Of a DNA stretch of 64,000 nucleotides, positions 37,501 to 45,757 are shown in pieces. The DNA is from Paramagnetospirillum kuznetsovii (lineage in GTDB: Bacteria > Pseudomonadota > Alphaproteobacteria > Rhodospirillales > Magnetospirillaceae). Position 1 is the first letter of the stretch, and every line of letters begins with the position of its first letter. The notes below the pieces were generated by a model. The model did not search any database. It had not been told where the DNA came from and was given only the letters and a program-made list of their open reading frames with translations. Position numbers and translations under genes: made by a program. Location: positions 1 to 64,000 of the forward strand of contig NZ_PGTO01000016.1 of assembly GCF_003284725.1 (NCBI RefSeq). Reading direction: 5' to 3'.

Positions 37501-39366
37501 ATGGGGAACGTGACTTCCAACGGCATCGGCCCCGATGACAGCGGCGCGGTCCAAGCCGTTCTCTCCCGGCACAAACACGATGCCTCCCGATTGATGCAGA
37601 TTCTGCGGGAAGTACAGGAGGGGCTGACATGGCTGTCGCCCGCCGTGCTCACCGCCATCGCCAACGGGTTGAAACTTCCCCGTGCACGGGTCGAGGGTGT
37701 CGCGGGCTTCTACCACTTCTTCCACACCGAGTCGCTGGGCCGCTATCGCGTGCTGTGGAGCGACAACATCACCGACCGCATGGCGGGCAATGCCGACCTG
37801 ATGGCCCGCATGTGCAAGAAGCTGTGGCTGAAGCCGGGCGATGTCTCCGAGGATGGGCTGGTCAGCGTCGGCACCACGTCTTGCACCGGCATGTGCGACC
37901 AGGGGCCTGCCCTGCTAGTCAACTATCGCCCCATCACCCGCATGACCGCCGACCGGGTCGACAAGATCGTCGATCTGATCCGCAAGAAAGTACCGTTGGA
38001 GGAATGGCCGTCCGAGTACTTCCTGGTGGAGGACAATATCCGCCGCAAGGATGCCCTGCTGGACAACGGCCTTGCCCCCGGCGACGCATTGCGCGCCCTG
38101 AAAAGCCCGCAGGAGATGGTCGATACCATCAAGGCATCCGGCCTGCGCGGGCGTGGCGGCGCCGGTTTCTCCACCGGCCAGAAATGGGAGTTCTGTCGCG
38201 CCGCCGTGGGGACTGGCGCCAATGCGGCCCATTACGTGGTGTGCAACGCCGACGAGGGCGAGCCCGGCACCTTCAAGGACCGGGTGCTGCTGAACTCCTA
38301 CGCCGATCTGGTGTTCGAGGGCATGACCGTCGCGGGCTATGTCATCGGCGCCAAGAAGGGCCTGGTCTATCTGCGCGGTGAATACCGCTTCCTGCTGGAC
38401 AAGCTCAATGCCGTTCTGGAGGCGCGCCGCGCCGCCAAGCTGTTGGGCCAAAGCATCCTGGGCCAGACGGGATTCGACTTCGACATCGAAATCCACTTGG
38501 GTGCCGGAGCCTATGTCTGCGGCGAGGAGACCGCGCTTCTGGAAAGCCTGGAGGGCAAGCGCGGCGTGCCGCGCAAGCGGCCGCCCTTCCCGGTGAGCAG
38601 CGGCTATCTCGGCCAGCCGACGGCGGTCAACAATGTGGAAACCCTGGCCTCGGCGGCACTGATCGCCGCCAAGGGCGCCGCCTGGTACAAGGCCATCGGC
38701 ACCGCCAAGTCGTCGGGCACAAAGATCCTGTCCATCTCGGGCGATTGCCAGCGCCCCGGCATCTACGAATATCCCTATGGCGTGACGGTGGCCCAGGTGC
38801 TGGCCGATTGCGGCGCCAGGGATACTCAGGCCTGTCAGATCGCGGGCGCTTCGGGGCTATGCGTGGCGCCGGGCGAATTCGGCCGCAAGATCGCCTTCGA
38901 GGATATTCCCACCGGCGGCTCGTTCATGGTCTTCGATAATTCGCGCGACATGTTCCAAGTGGCGCGCAACTTCGTCCATTTCTTCGTGGATGAAAGCTGC
39001 GGCTTCTGCACGCCGTGTCGGGTCGGCACCACGCTTTTGAAGAACGTCATGGACAAGATCAGCGACGGCCATGGCGGCGAATACGACATCAACGACGCCT
39101 GGCGCATCATCCGCACCCTGAAGACCGCCAGCCATTGCGGTCTGGGCCAGACGGCGGGAAACTGCGTCGCCGACACCTTGCAGAAATTCCGGCCAAGCTA
39201 CGAATTGCGGCTGAATGTCCGCGATTTCGAACCGGCTTTCGATCTCGACTCGGCGCTGTCCAAGATGCGCGAGGTCACCGGACGCGACGATCCGGGCGCG
39301 CATTTCCATATCGCGCACCGCAAATCGAAATCGGGCGTCGGGGCCAAGGGGGGAGACGCGTCATGA
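37501..39366 (+). CDS. hoxF: NAD-reducing hydrogenase diaphorase subunit HoxF
   Basis: A 621-residue NuoE-NuoF-type fusion. The N-terminal part (about 1-165) resembles NuoE and shows TTSCTGMCDQGPALL, but the first NuoE Cys pair is not visible (the segment reads LWSDNITDRM). The NuoF part has the FMN/NAD region RGRGGAGFSTGQKW, CNADEGEPGTFKDR and GAGAYVCGEETALLESLEG. The [4Fe-4S] site is ESCGFCTPCRVG plus a later HCGLG. It exchanges electrons with NAD(H) in the cytosolic HoxFUYH complex. GGGGGA precedes ATG 37501, and the gene overlaps hoxU by 4 bases. Confidence 0.95.
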   Translation: MGNVTSNGIGPDDSGAVQAVLSRHKHDASRLMQILREVQEGLTWLSPAVLTAIANGLKLPRARVEGVAGFYHFFHTESLGRYRVLWSDNITDRMAGNADLMARMCKKLWLKPGDVSEDGLVSVGTTSCTGMCDQGPALLVNYRPITRMTADRVDKIVDLIRKKVPLEEWPSEYFLVEDNIRRKDALLDNGLAPGDALRALKSPQEMVDTIKASGLRGRGGAGFSTGQKWEFCRAAVGTGANAAHYVVCNADEGEPGTFKDRVLLNSYADLVFEGMTVAGYVIGAKKGLVYLRGEYRFLLDKLNAVLEARRAAKLLGQSILGQTGFDFDIEIHLGAGAYVCGEETALLESLEGKRGVPRKRPPFPVSSGYLGQPTAVNNVETLASAALIAAKGAAWYKAIGTAKSSGTKILSISGDCQRPGIYEYPYGVTVAQVLADCGARDTQACQIAGASGLCVAPGEFGRKIAFEDIPTGGSFMVFDNSRDMFQVARNFVHFFVDESCGFCTPCRVGTTLLKNVMDKISDGHGGEYDINDAWRIIRTLKTASHCGLGQTAGNCVADTLQKFRPSYELRLNVRDFEPAFDLDSALSKMREVTGRDDPGAHFHIAHRKSKSGVGAKGGDAS

Positions 39367-40130
39367 GCAATGAATCCTTCTTTCTCGACGAAGAGGAAAT
39401 TCCCTTCGCCGAGGGCCAGACCATCATCCAGGCGGCGCTGAGTGCCGGGAAATACATCCCCCACCTCTGCTACCACCCGGAATTCAAGCCGCACGGGTCG
39501 TGCAAGCTGTGCACGGTGCGCATCGACTCGCGCACCATCACCACCGAGGACGGCCAGACGGTGAAGATTCCCGGCCGCGCCGCCGCCTCCTGCACCACCC
39601 CGGCCCAGGCGGGCCAGCATGTGGAAAGCGAGACGGACGAACTCAGGGATCTGCGCCGCACCCTGGTGCAGATGCTGCTGGTGGAAGGCAATCACTACTG
39701 CCCATCTTGCGAGAAGAGCGGCAAATGCATGTTGCAGGGCCTCGCCTATGACCTTGGCGTCATGGACCCGCACTTCCCTCAGTATTTCTCCAAGCGCGAG
39801 GTGGATGCCAGCCACGCCGACATCCTGCTGGATTTCAACCGCTGCATCCTGTGCGAGCTGTGCGTGCGCGCCTCCGCTGAAATGGACAAGAAGAACGTTT
39901 TCTCCCTGTCGGGCAGGGGCAACACCAAGCACCTGATCTGCAACAGTGAAAGCGGCATGCTGGGCGACACCAATCTGGCCGCCACCGACAAGGCCGCCAA
40001 TGTCTGTCCGGTGGGCGTCATCTTGCACAAGCGGCACGGCTTCGAGGTGCCCTACGGCCAGCGCCGCTTCGACAAGGCCCCCATCAGCGATAACGCGGTT
40101 CAATACGCGCCGGTCAAGGAGCAGGTGTGA
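39363..40130 (+). CDS. hoxU: NAD-reducing hydrogenase diaphorase subunit HoxU
   Basis: A 255-residue iron-sulfur relay subunit like the N-terminal part of NuoG. Cluster motifs in order: a [2Fe-2S] ferredoxin site (LCYHPEFKPHGSCKLCTVR plus ASCTTP), the His/Cys3 site HYCPSCEKSGKC, and a CILCELCVRA-type [4Fe-4S] site with a further CPVG. It moves electrons between HoxY and HoxF. ATGA overlap with hoxF and TGATG overlap with hoxY. Confidence 0.95.
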   Translation: MSNESFFLDEEEIPFAEGQTIIQAALSAGKYIPHLCYHPEFKPHGSCKLCTVRIDSRTITTEDGQTVKIPGRAAASCTTPAQAGQHVESETDELRDLRRTLVQMLLVEGNHYCPSCEKSGKCMLQGLAYDLGVMDPHFPQYFSKREVDASHADILLDFNRCILCELCVRASAEMDKKNVFSLSGRGNTKHLICNSESGMLGDTNLAATDKAANVCPVGVILHKRHGFEVPYGQRRFDKAPISDNAVQYAPVKEQV

Positions 40131-40687
40131 TGAACGCTTCCGCCCCCCCTCCCAAGCGCAAGCTGCTGGTCGCCACCACCTCGCTGGCGGGCTGCTTCGG
40201 CTGCCATATGTCGTTCCTCGACATCGACGAACGCATCCTCGATCTGGTGGAGCTGGTCGACTTCGACCGCTCGCCCATCACCGACATCAAGCATTGCAGC
40301 CCCAATTGCGACCTCGGCATCATCGAGGGCGGCGTCTGCAACGCCGAGAACGTCCACGTGCTGCACGAGTTCCGCAAGAACTGCAAGATCCTCATCGCCA
40401 TGGGGGCCTGCGCCATCAACGGCGGCCTGCCCGCCCAGCGCAACTCGCTCGATATCCGCGATATCCTGGCCGCCGTCTACGCCCAGCCGGGGCGCGGCGT
40501 CCACATCCCCAACGATCCGGAAATCCCGTTGCTGCTCAACGAGGTGCATCCGCTGCACGAGGTGGTCAAGATCGACTACTTCCTGCCCGGCTGCCCGCCC
40601 AGCGGCGACGCCATCTGGAAATTCCTCACCGACCTGCTGGCCGGCCGCACGCCCACCCTGGGCCACGGCCTGATCCACTACGACTGA
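40130..40687 (+). CDS. hoxY: NAD-reducing [NiFe] hydrogenase small subunit HoxY
   Basis: A 185-residue hydrogenase small subunit carrying the proximal [4Fe-4S] cluster. Cys motifs: LAGCFGCHMS, HCSPNC, MGACAINGG and PGCPPSGDAIW. There is no twin-arginine signal peptide, as expected for the cytosolic NAD-linked (group 3d) class. Start ATG 40130 overlaps the hoxU stop by one base. Confidence 0.95.
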   Translation: MNASAPPPKRKLLVATTSLAGCFGCHMSFLDIDERILDLVELVDFDRSPITDIKHCSPNCDLGIIEGGVCNAENVHVLHEFRKNCKILIAMGACAINGGLPAQRNSLDIRDILAAVYAQPGRGVHIPNDPEIPLLLNEVHPLHEVVKIDYFLPGCPPSGDAIWKFLTDLLAGRTPTLGHGLIHYD

Positions 40688-40706
40688 ACGCAAGGGATCA
40701 TCAGCC

Positions 40707-42197
40707 ATGATGCATCAATTCGAACTTGAGACCGCCCAGAACCCTGGAGCCTTGAAGCGCATCGTCATCGAGCCGGTGTCGCGGGTGGAAGGTCACGGTA
40801 AGGTCACCATCTTGCTCGACGACGACAACAAGGTGCATCAGGTGCGCCTGCATATCGTCGAGTTCCGCGGCTTCGAGAAATTCATCGAGGGACGGCCCTA
40901 TTGGGAGGTTCCGGTGCTGGTCCAGCGCCTGTGCGGCATCTGCCCGGTGTCGCACCATCTCGCCGCCTCGAAGGCCATGGACATGATCGTCGGCGCGGCC
41001 CAGCTGACGCCGACCGCCGAGAAAATCCGCCGCCTGATGCATTACGGTCAGATGCTGCAAAGCCATGCGCTGCATTTCTTCCATCTGTCCTCGCCCGACC
41101 TGCTGTTCGGCTTCGACTCCGACGTGGCCAAGCGCAACATCGTCGGCGTCGCCGCCGCCAATCCGGACGTAGCCAAGAAGGGTGTGTTGCTGCGCAAGTT
41201 CGGCCAGGAGGTGATCCGCGTCACCTCGGGCAAGCGCGTCCACGGAACCGGTTCGGTGCCGGGCGGCGTCAACAAGTCGCTGACGGCCGAGGAGCGCGGT
41301 TACCTTCTGAAGGACGCCGACCAGATGGTGGCCTGGAGCCGCGACGCGGTAACCATCATCAAGCAGTTGCACATGGCCAATCCGGCGCTTTACGACAGCT
41401 TCGGCGCCGTTCCCTCGACCATGATGAGCCTGATCGGGGCCGACGGCGAACTGGACTTCTACCACGGCGCGTTGCGGGCCAGGGACGTCACCGGCGAGGT
41501 GATGTTCGATCAGGTCAGCTATCAGGGCTACAACACCCTGCTGACCGAGGGCGTCAAGCCGTGGAGCTATATGAAGTTCCCCTATATCACCGCGCTGGGC
41601 GACGAAAAGGGCTGGTACAAGGTGGGGCCGCTCGCCCGCATCCAGAATTGCGACCGCATTCCGACGCCCCAGGCGGAGGAAGAGCGGGTGCAGTTCATGG
41701 CCTATGGCGGGTCCAAGCCCATGCACGGCTCGCTGGGCTTCCACTGGGCGCGCATGATCGAGATGCTGTGCGCCGCCGAGACCATCAAGGAATTGCTGGT
41801 CGATCCCGACATCATGGGGGCCGACATCGTGACCCGCGGCCCACGTGCGGAAGAAGGCATCGGCGTCATCGAGGCGCCGCGCGGCACCTTGTTCCATCAT
41901 TACCGCGTCGATGAAAACGACGTGGTGACCTATGCCAATCTGATCGTGTCGACCACCAACAACAACACGGCCATGAATGTGGCGGTGCGCGACGTGGCGA
42001 AGAACTACCTGACCGGCCACGAAGTCACCGAGGGTCTGCTCAACCATATCGAGGTGGCGATTCGCTGCTTCGATCCTTGCCTGTCCTGCGCCACCCACGC
42101 CATCGGCAAGATGCCGCTGGAAGTGTCGCTGGTGAATGCGGACGGCGTGGAGATCGACCGCATGGTCAAGAGCGAGAGCGGCGAGATCACCAAGTGA
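40707..42197 (+). CDS. hoxH: NAD-reducing [NiFe] hydrogenase large subunit HoxH
   Basis: A 496-residue active-site subunit. The nickel-binding N-terminal motif is RLCGIC (C76, C79) and the C-terminal one is DPCLSCATH (C458, C461, H464). A 32-residue tail follows H464 and should be removed by the HoxW protease after nickel insertion. The protein would interconvert H2 with protons and electrons. It starts 19 bp after hoxY. hoxW follows only after a 166-bp gap filled with a repeat element. Confidence 0.95.
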   Translation: MMHQFELETAQNPGALKRIVIEPVSRVEGHGKVTILLDDDNKVHQVRLHIVEFRGFEKFIEGRPYWEVPVLVQRLCGICPVSHHLAASKAMDMIVGAAQLTPTAEKIRRLMHYGQMLQSHALHFFHLSSPDLLFGFDSDVAKRNIVGVAAANPDVAKKGVLLRKFGQEVIRVTSGKRVHGTGSVPGGVNKSLTAEERGYLLKDADQMVAWSRDAVTIIKQLHMANPALYDSFGAVPSTMMSLIGADGELDFYHGALRARDVTGEVMFDQVSYQGYNTLLTEGVKPWSYMKFPYITALGDEKGWYKVGPLARIQNCDRIPTPQAEEERVQFMAYGGSKPMHGSLGFHWARMIEMLCAAETIKELLVDPDIMGADIVTRGPRAEEGIGVIEAPRGTLFHHYRVDENDVVTYANLIVSTTNNNTAMNVAVRDVAKNYLTGHEVTEGLLNHIEVAIRCFDPCLSCATHAIGKMPLEVSLVNADGVEIDRMVKSESGEITK

Positions 42198-42215
42198 GCG
42201 GATCGGCACAATCAT

Positions 42216-42357
42216 ATCCCCCTCCCCCTTGCGGGGAGGGATGGGGTGGGGGAATTACGCGCGTCAGCGCGGACACGAGTCATGTGGCTCGCGGACGCTC
42301 GCATCCCTCACCCGGCTCGGCTTTGCCTCGCCATCCTCTCCCACAAGGGGCGAGGGT
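42216..42357. repeat. GC-rich intergenic repeat between hoxH and hoxW
   Basis: The left end forms a hairpin (CCCTCCCC at 42220-42227 with GGGGAGGG at 42233-42240). The right end (CCTCTCCCACAAGGGGCGAGGG near 42334-42355) is an imperfect inverted copy of the left. The inner parts GATGGGGTGGGGG and CATCCCTCACCC also pair. This is the look of a dispersed palindromic repeat. It separates hoxW from its operon and may affect mRNA stability. Confidence 0.6.
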
Positions 42358-42363
42358 TGGTCC

Positions 42364-42873
42364 ATGACCGTGCCCACCCTGATCTTCGGCTGGGGCAATC
42401 CGTCGCGGGGCGACGATGCCCTGGGTCCGGCCTTGCTGGATCGCATCGAGGCGGCGCTGGCCCATCATCCCGAATGGGGCGAGGTCGAGGTGCTGACCGA
42501 TTTCCAATTGCAGGTGGAACACGCGCTTGATCTGGACGGCCGCGAGCGGGTGCTGTTCGTGGATGCCTCGGCGCGGTCCGAGGAATCGCCGTTTCGGGTC
42601 AGCCTGCTGGAACCCGCCCGCGATTCCAGTTTCACCACCCATGCCTTGTCGCCGCAGGGCGTCATGCATGTTTACGAAGACCTCAAGGCCCGGCCGGCGC
42701 CGCCGTGCCATCTGCTCGCCATCGCCGGTGAATCGTTCGAACTTGGCACGCCGCTGAGCCCGTCGGCCCGCGCCAATCTGGAGGCCGCCCTCGCGTGGAC
42801 GCAAGACTGGCTGTCGCGCGGCGCGCATGGCGGTCCCGCCCAGATGGCGGGGATGGCGGGGGCTTCGACCTGA
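42364..42873 (+). CDS. hoxW: Hydrogenase maturation protease HoxW
   Basis: A 169-residue endopeptidase of the HycI/HoxW family that trims the HoxH C-terminus after nickel loading. The N-terminal LIFGWGNPSRGDDALGP carries the conserved GNxxxxDD pattern with the metal-binding Asp. A second acidic residue is in LFVDASA, and a His lies in TTHALSPQGVM. ATG 42364 follows the repeat directly; the reading frame continues open through the repeat but that part is not coding-like. C-terminal residues are Gly/Ala-rich and not conserved. Confidence 0.9.
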   Translation: MTVPTLIFGWGNPSRGDDALGPALLDRIEAALAHHPEWGEVEVLTDFQLQVEHALDLDGRERVLFVDASARSEESPFRVSLLEPARDSSFTTHALSPQGVMHVYEDLKARPAPPCHLLAIAGESFELGTPLSPSARANLEAALAWTQDWLSRGAHGGPAQMAGMAGAST

Positions 42874-42916
42874 TATGTTTTTTTAATCCCAGACGATGCC
42901 ATAAGGGGAATAGGCC

Positions 42917-43447
42917 ATGGCCGAAAATGACATCCTCGCCCGCATGCGGGCCTTTCCGGCGCCCGAATGCCGCTGCGGCGCCCGCGTGGCCGAAACCGGC
43001 CGTCACGATCCGCATTGCCTCTTCGCCATCCTGCGCGAAGGCGCCATGGAATTGGAGCGTCTGCGCGGCGAGAACAAGCGCCTGTCCGCCATGACCATCA
43101 TCGGCGGGCCGGGGCAGGGCAAGGGCGGCGACCGCAATGTCTGGGTCCGCCTGATGTTCTATTTCGGTACCAACGGCGTCTGGAACAGCGACGACGAGAA
43201 AGCCGATGTGGCCGCCCTGGCTCTCAGTCCCGCGCTCAAATCCGAAATCGTCGCCTGGAAGACCTCGCTCGACAATGTGGAGTCCGTCTCGGTCGGGGAT
43301 GTGGAGGTGTTTTCCACCCGCGCCATGAACGTGGCGCGCCGCGTCAAGGAAGAGGCGCCCGGTTGGCGGGTGATCTATGTGGATCGCACCAAATCCGGCG
43401 CCGATATCCGCAACAAGGACTATTTCGAACACGAAGTGGTGCTTTAG
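42917..43447 (+). CDS. Hypothetical protein with Cys/His-rich N-terminus
   Basis: A 176-residue soluble protein. The start has CRCGARVAETGRHDPHC (about residues 16-32), a plausible metal-binding knuckle. A short coiled segment follows (MELERLRGENKRL). The rest is a mixed alpha/beta domain (WVRLMFYFGTNGVW, VEVFSTRAMNVARRVKEEA). AGGGGA seven bases upstream supports ATG 42917. It lies 43 bp after hoxW and 12 bp before the next gene. No family recognised; a hydrogenase-linked role is only a positional guess. Confidence 0.65.
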   Translation: MAENDILARMRAFPAPECRCGARVAETGRHDPHCLFAILREGAMELERLRGENKRLSAMTIIGGPGQGKGGDRNVWVRLMFYFGTNGVWNSDDEKADVAALALSPALKSEIVAWKTSLDNVESVSVGDVEVFSTRAMNVARRVKEEAPGWRVIYVDRTKSGADIRNKDYFEHEVVL

Positions 43448-43459
43448 ACGCTGAACGGC

Positions 43460-43837
43460 TTGGTTTCCCTCGACGCTCGGGCGCCGGGCAAGCCCGATGT
43501 CGGCGGCCCCTGCAACGGCTGCGGCGTGTGTTGCGCCGTGGAAACCTGTCCGCTCGGGCTTTTGCTGTTCCGCCGCCGCAAGGGGCCTTGCCCGGGCTTG
43601 GGCTGGCAGTCGGAATATTCCCGTTATGTTTGCGGCGTGTTGGCCGATCCCAAGCGCTTTCTCGGCTGGTTGCCCGCCTCTTTGGGGCGGGCGCTGGTAT
43701 TTCGCTGGATCGCCGCCGGCAAGGGCTGCGACAGTACCGCGATCCTGATGGATGTGGAGCCGTCTTCGACCTCGACGCGGGCTCATGGCTCGGGTATGAC
43801 TTTTCCAGGGGGCGAGTCCGATGGTGGGGCGAGATGA
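43460..43837 (+). CDS. Small Cys-rich protein, YkgJ-like metal-binding type
   Basis: A 125-residue protein with a dense Cys cluster near the N-terminus: PCNGCGVCCAVETCPLG, then GPCPGLGW and RYVCGVLAD. This is the pattern of YkgJ-type zinc/iron-chelating proteins. No standard ATG start exists; TTG 43460 is used and CTG 43451 is an alternative, so the start is uncertain. The C-terminal 25 residues are low-complexity. ATGA overlap with the amidotransferase gene implies coupling. Confidence 0.55.
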   Translation: MVSLDARAPGKPDVGGPCNGCGVCCAVETCPLGLLLFRRRKGPCPGLGWQSEYSRYVCGVLADPKRFLGWLPASLGRALVFRWIAAGKGCDSTAILMDVEPSSTSTRAHGSGMTFPGGESDGGAR

Positions 43838-44541
43838 AAACCTGCATTGCCATACGCCATGTGGCGTTCGAGGATTTGGGAAGCTTCGAGCAGCCGCTGG
43901 GAGACGCAGGTTTCGCTATCCAATATCGCGAGGCGGGTTGGGACGAGCTTGACGCCGTCGATCCGCTGAGCCCCGATCTCATGGTGGTTCTGGGCGGCCC
44001 CATCGGGGCTTACGAGGATGAGGCCTATCCCTTCATCGCCCACGAGCTGGCCCTGATCGAAGCCCGGCTGCGCTCGGGCAAGCCCATCATCGGCATTTGC
44101 CTCGGGGCGCAACTGATGGCCCGTGCGCTGGGTGCCAAGGTCTATCCCAATGGCGGCGTCAAGGAAATCGGCTGGTCCGCCCTGAGCCTGAGCGAGGCGG
44201 GGAAATCCTCGTCGCTGGCGGTGCTGGATGGCGTGCCCGTTCTGCACTGGCACGGCGATACCTTCGACTTGCCCGACGGCGCGACCCTGCTGGCCTCCAC
44301 CCCGGTGACCCGCAACCAGGCGTTTTGCTGGGGCAAGGCGGCGGTGGGCCTGCAATTCCATGTGGAGGCCACCGAACTGGGCCTGGAACGGTGGTTCATC
44401 GGCCACGCCAATGAAATTTCCAGTGTCGCGGGACTGTCGGTTCCGGCGTTGCGGGCGGAAACCCGGCGTTGCGCGTCGGCGCTCGAAGAATGCGGTCCTG
44501 AGGTGCTGACCCGATTTCTATCTGATATAGTGCTAGGTTAG
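43834..44541 (+). CDS. Class I glutamine amidotransferase (GMP synthase-like)
   Basis: A 235-residue stand-alone GATase1 domain. Nucleophile C89 in GICLGAQL, the His and Glu of the triad in GLQFHVEAT (about H177 and E179), and the oxyanion strand VVLGGPIGAYEDE. There is no fused synthetase, so this is either the amidotransferase-like hydrolase class (for example gamma-Glu-polyamine or peptide hydrolases) or a partner subunit. Gene starts inside the end of the Cys-rich gene. Confidence 0.8.
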   Translation: MKTCIAIRHVAFEDLGSFEQPLGDAGFAIQYREAGWDELDAVDPLSPDLMVVLGGPIGAYEDEAYPFIAHELALIEARLRSGKPIIGICLGAQLMARALGAKVYPNGGVKEIGWSALSLSEAGKSSSLAVLDGVPVLHWHGDTFDLPDGATLLASTPVTRNQAFCWGKAAVGLQFHVEATELGLERWFIGHANEISSVAGLSVPALRAETRRCASALEECGPEVLTRFLSDIVLG

Positions 44542-44555
44542 GGTTCGGGCTCGGG

Positions 44556-44580
44556 TTCCCGCCTGTTCACCTCGCGGGAA
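44556..44580. promoter_or_regulatory. Inverted repeat upstream of the DUF2336 gene
   Basis: TTCCCGC at 44556-44562 pairs with GCGGGAA at 44574-44580 over an 11-base loop. It may end the amidotransferase transcript or act as an operator. A TATAGT box follows at about 44587 and could be the -10 of the DUF2336 operon. Confidence 0.35.
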
Positions 44581-44618
44581 GCGTTGTATAGTCCGGCCGA
44601 AGGGGTAAGAGAGACGCC

Positions 44619-45734
44619 GTGGAACAGAAGCTCAACGAAGAGGACGTCAAGCGCCTCCTGTCTAATCCGTCCGGGGATACGCGGACCGAGATAGCGGGCA
44701 AGATCGCGTCGCAACACCAGGGGTTGAGCCCCGGCGAGCGCAAGCTGGCCGAGGATATCTTCCGCCTGATGGTGCGCGACGCCGAGGTGCGCGTGCGTGA
44801 GGCCTTGTCGCGCCAGCTCAAGGAGAACCCGACGGTTCCCCATGACGTGGCGTTGGCCTTGGCCCGCGACGTCGAGGACGTCTCGCTTCCCATGCTGCAA
44901 TTCTCCGAGGCGCTCACCGACGAGGATCTCATCGAGATCGTCCATAGTCAGAGCCCGGAAAAGCAGGTTGCCGTCGCCGGCCGCAAGACGGTGTCGGCCT
45001 CGCTGGCCGACGCGCTGGTGGAAACCGGCAACGAAAGCGCCGTCGCCACCCTGGTGTCCAACGAAGGCGCGGTGCTGACGGAAACCACCCTGATTCACGT
45101 GGCCGACCGTTACGGCGAGAACGAAGCCATCGGCAAGTCGCTGGTGGAACGCAAGACACTTCCCATTTCGGTGGCCGAACGGCTGATGGCCAAGGTGTCG
45201 GAAAATCTGCGCCAGCACCTGATGTCGCGTCCCGACATGACGCCCGAAGCCGCCGCCGCCATGATGATCCAGGCCCGCGAACTGGCCGTCCTCGGTCTGT
45301 CCAACTCGGAAAGCGACGTGGTCGAACTGGTGGGGCATCTGGCCAGCGTCGGCCGTCTGACGCCCTCCATCATGCTGCGCGCCGTCTGCATGGGCGATCT
45401 GACCTTCTTCGAGGTGGCGCTGGCCAAACTGGCCAAGATCAAGGTGGAAAACTGCCGCACTCTCATCCATGACGCCGGTAAGCGCGGCTTCGAGGCCCTG
45501 TTCGAGAAGGCCAGCCTGCCCAAGGCGTTCTACGCCGCCATGCGCGCCGCCATCGACGTCTCCTATCAGATGGAGTATGACGGCCGCCCCAATGATCGGG
45601 AGCGGTTCTCGCGGCGGATGATCGAACGAATTCTGACCCAGTATGGTGACCTTGGCGTCGAGTTCGAGAACGACGATCTTGAATATCTGCTGGCGAAGAT
45701 GAACCAGCTTCCCGGCACCGAATTGGGCGAGTGA
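44619..45734 (+). CDS. DUF2336 protein (HEAT-like repeats)
   Basis: A 371-residue, all-helical soluble protein. It has repeated two-helix units of HEAT type (DAEVRVREALSRQLKENP, VSLPMLQFSEALTDEDL, SPEKQVAVAGRKTVSASLAD). This matches the DUF2336 family, common in Rhodospirillales and other alphaproteobacteria, of unknown function. The start is GTG 44619. It forms a likely operon with the large unknown gene 23 bp downstream. Confidence 0.8.
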   Translation: MEQKLNEEDVKRLLSNPSGDTRTEIAGKIASQHQGLSPGERKLAEDIFRLMVRDAEVRVREALSRQLKENPTVPHDVALALARDVEDVSLPMLQFSEALTDEDLIEIVHSQSPEKQVAVAGRKTVSASLADALVETGNESAVATLVSNEGAVLTETTLIHVADRYGENEAIGKSLVERKTLPISVAERLMAKVSENLRQHLMSRPDMTPEAAAAMMIQARELAVLGLSNSESDVVELVGHLASVGRLTPSIMLRAVCMGDLTFFEVALAKLAKIKVENCRTLIHDAGKRGFEALFEKASLPKAFYAAMRAAIDVSYQMEYDGRPNDRERFSRRMIERILTQYGDLGVEFENDDLEYLLAKMNQLPGTELGE

Positions 45735-45757
45735 GCGGGCGGGAGGGAAAGACAACG

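Noticed and set aside
42136-42363. Open frame joining the end of hoxH through the repeat to hoxW
   Set aside because: The repeat happens to lack stops in this frame. Its translation is low-complexity, and HoxW homology begins at the ATG at 42364.
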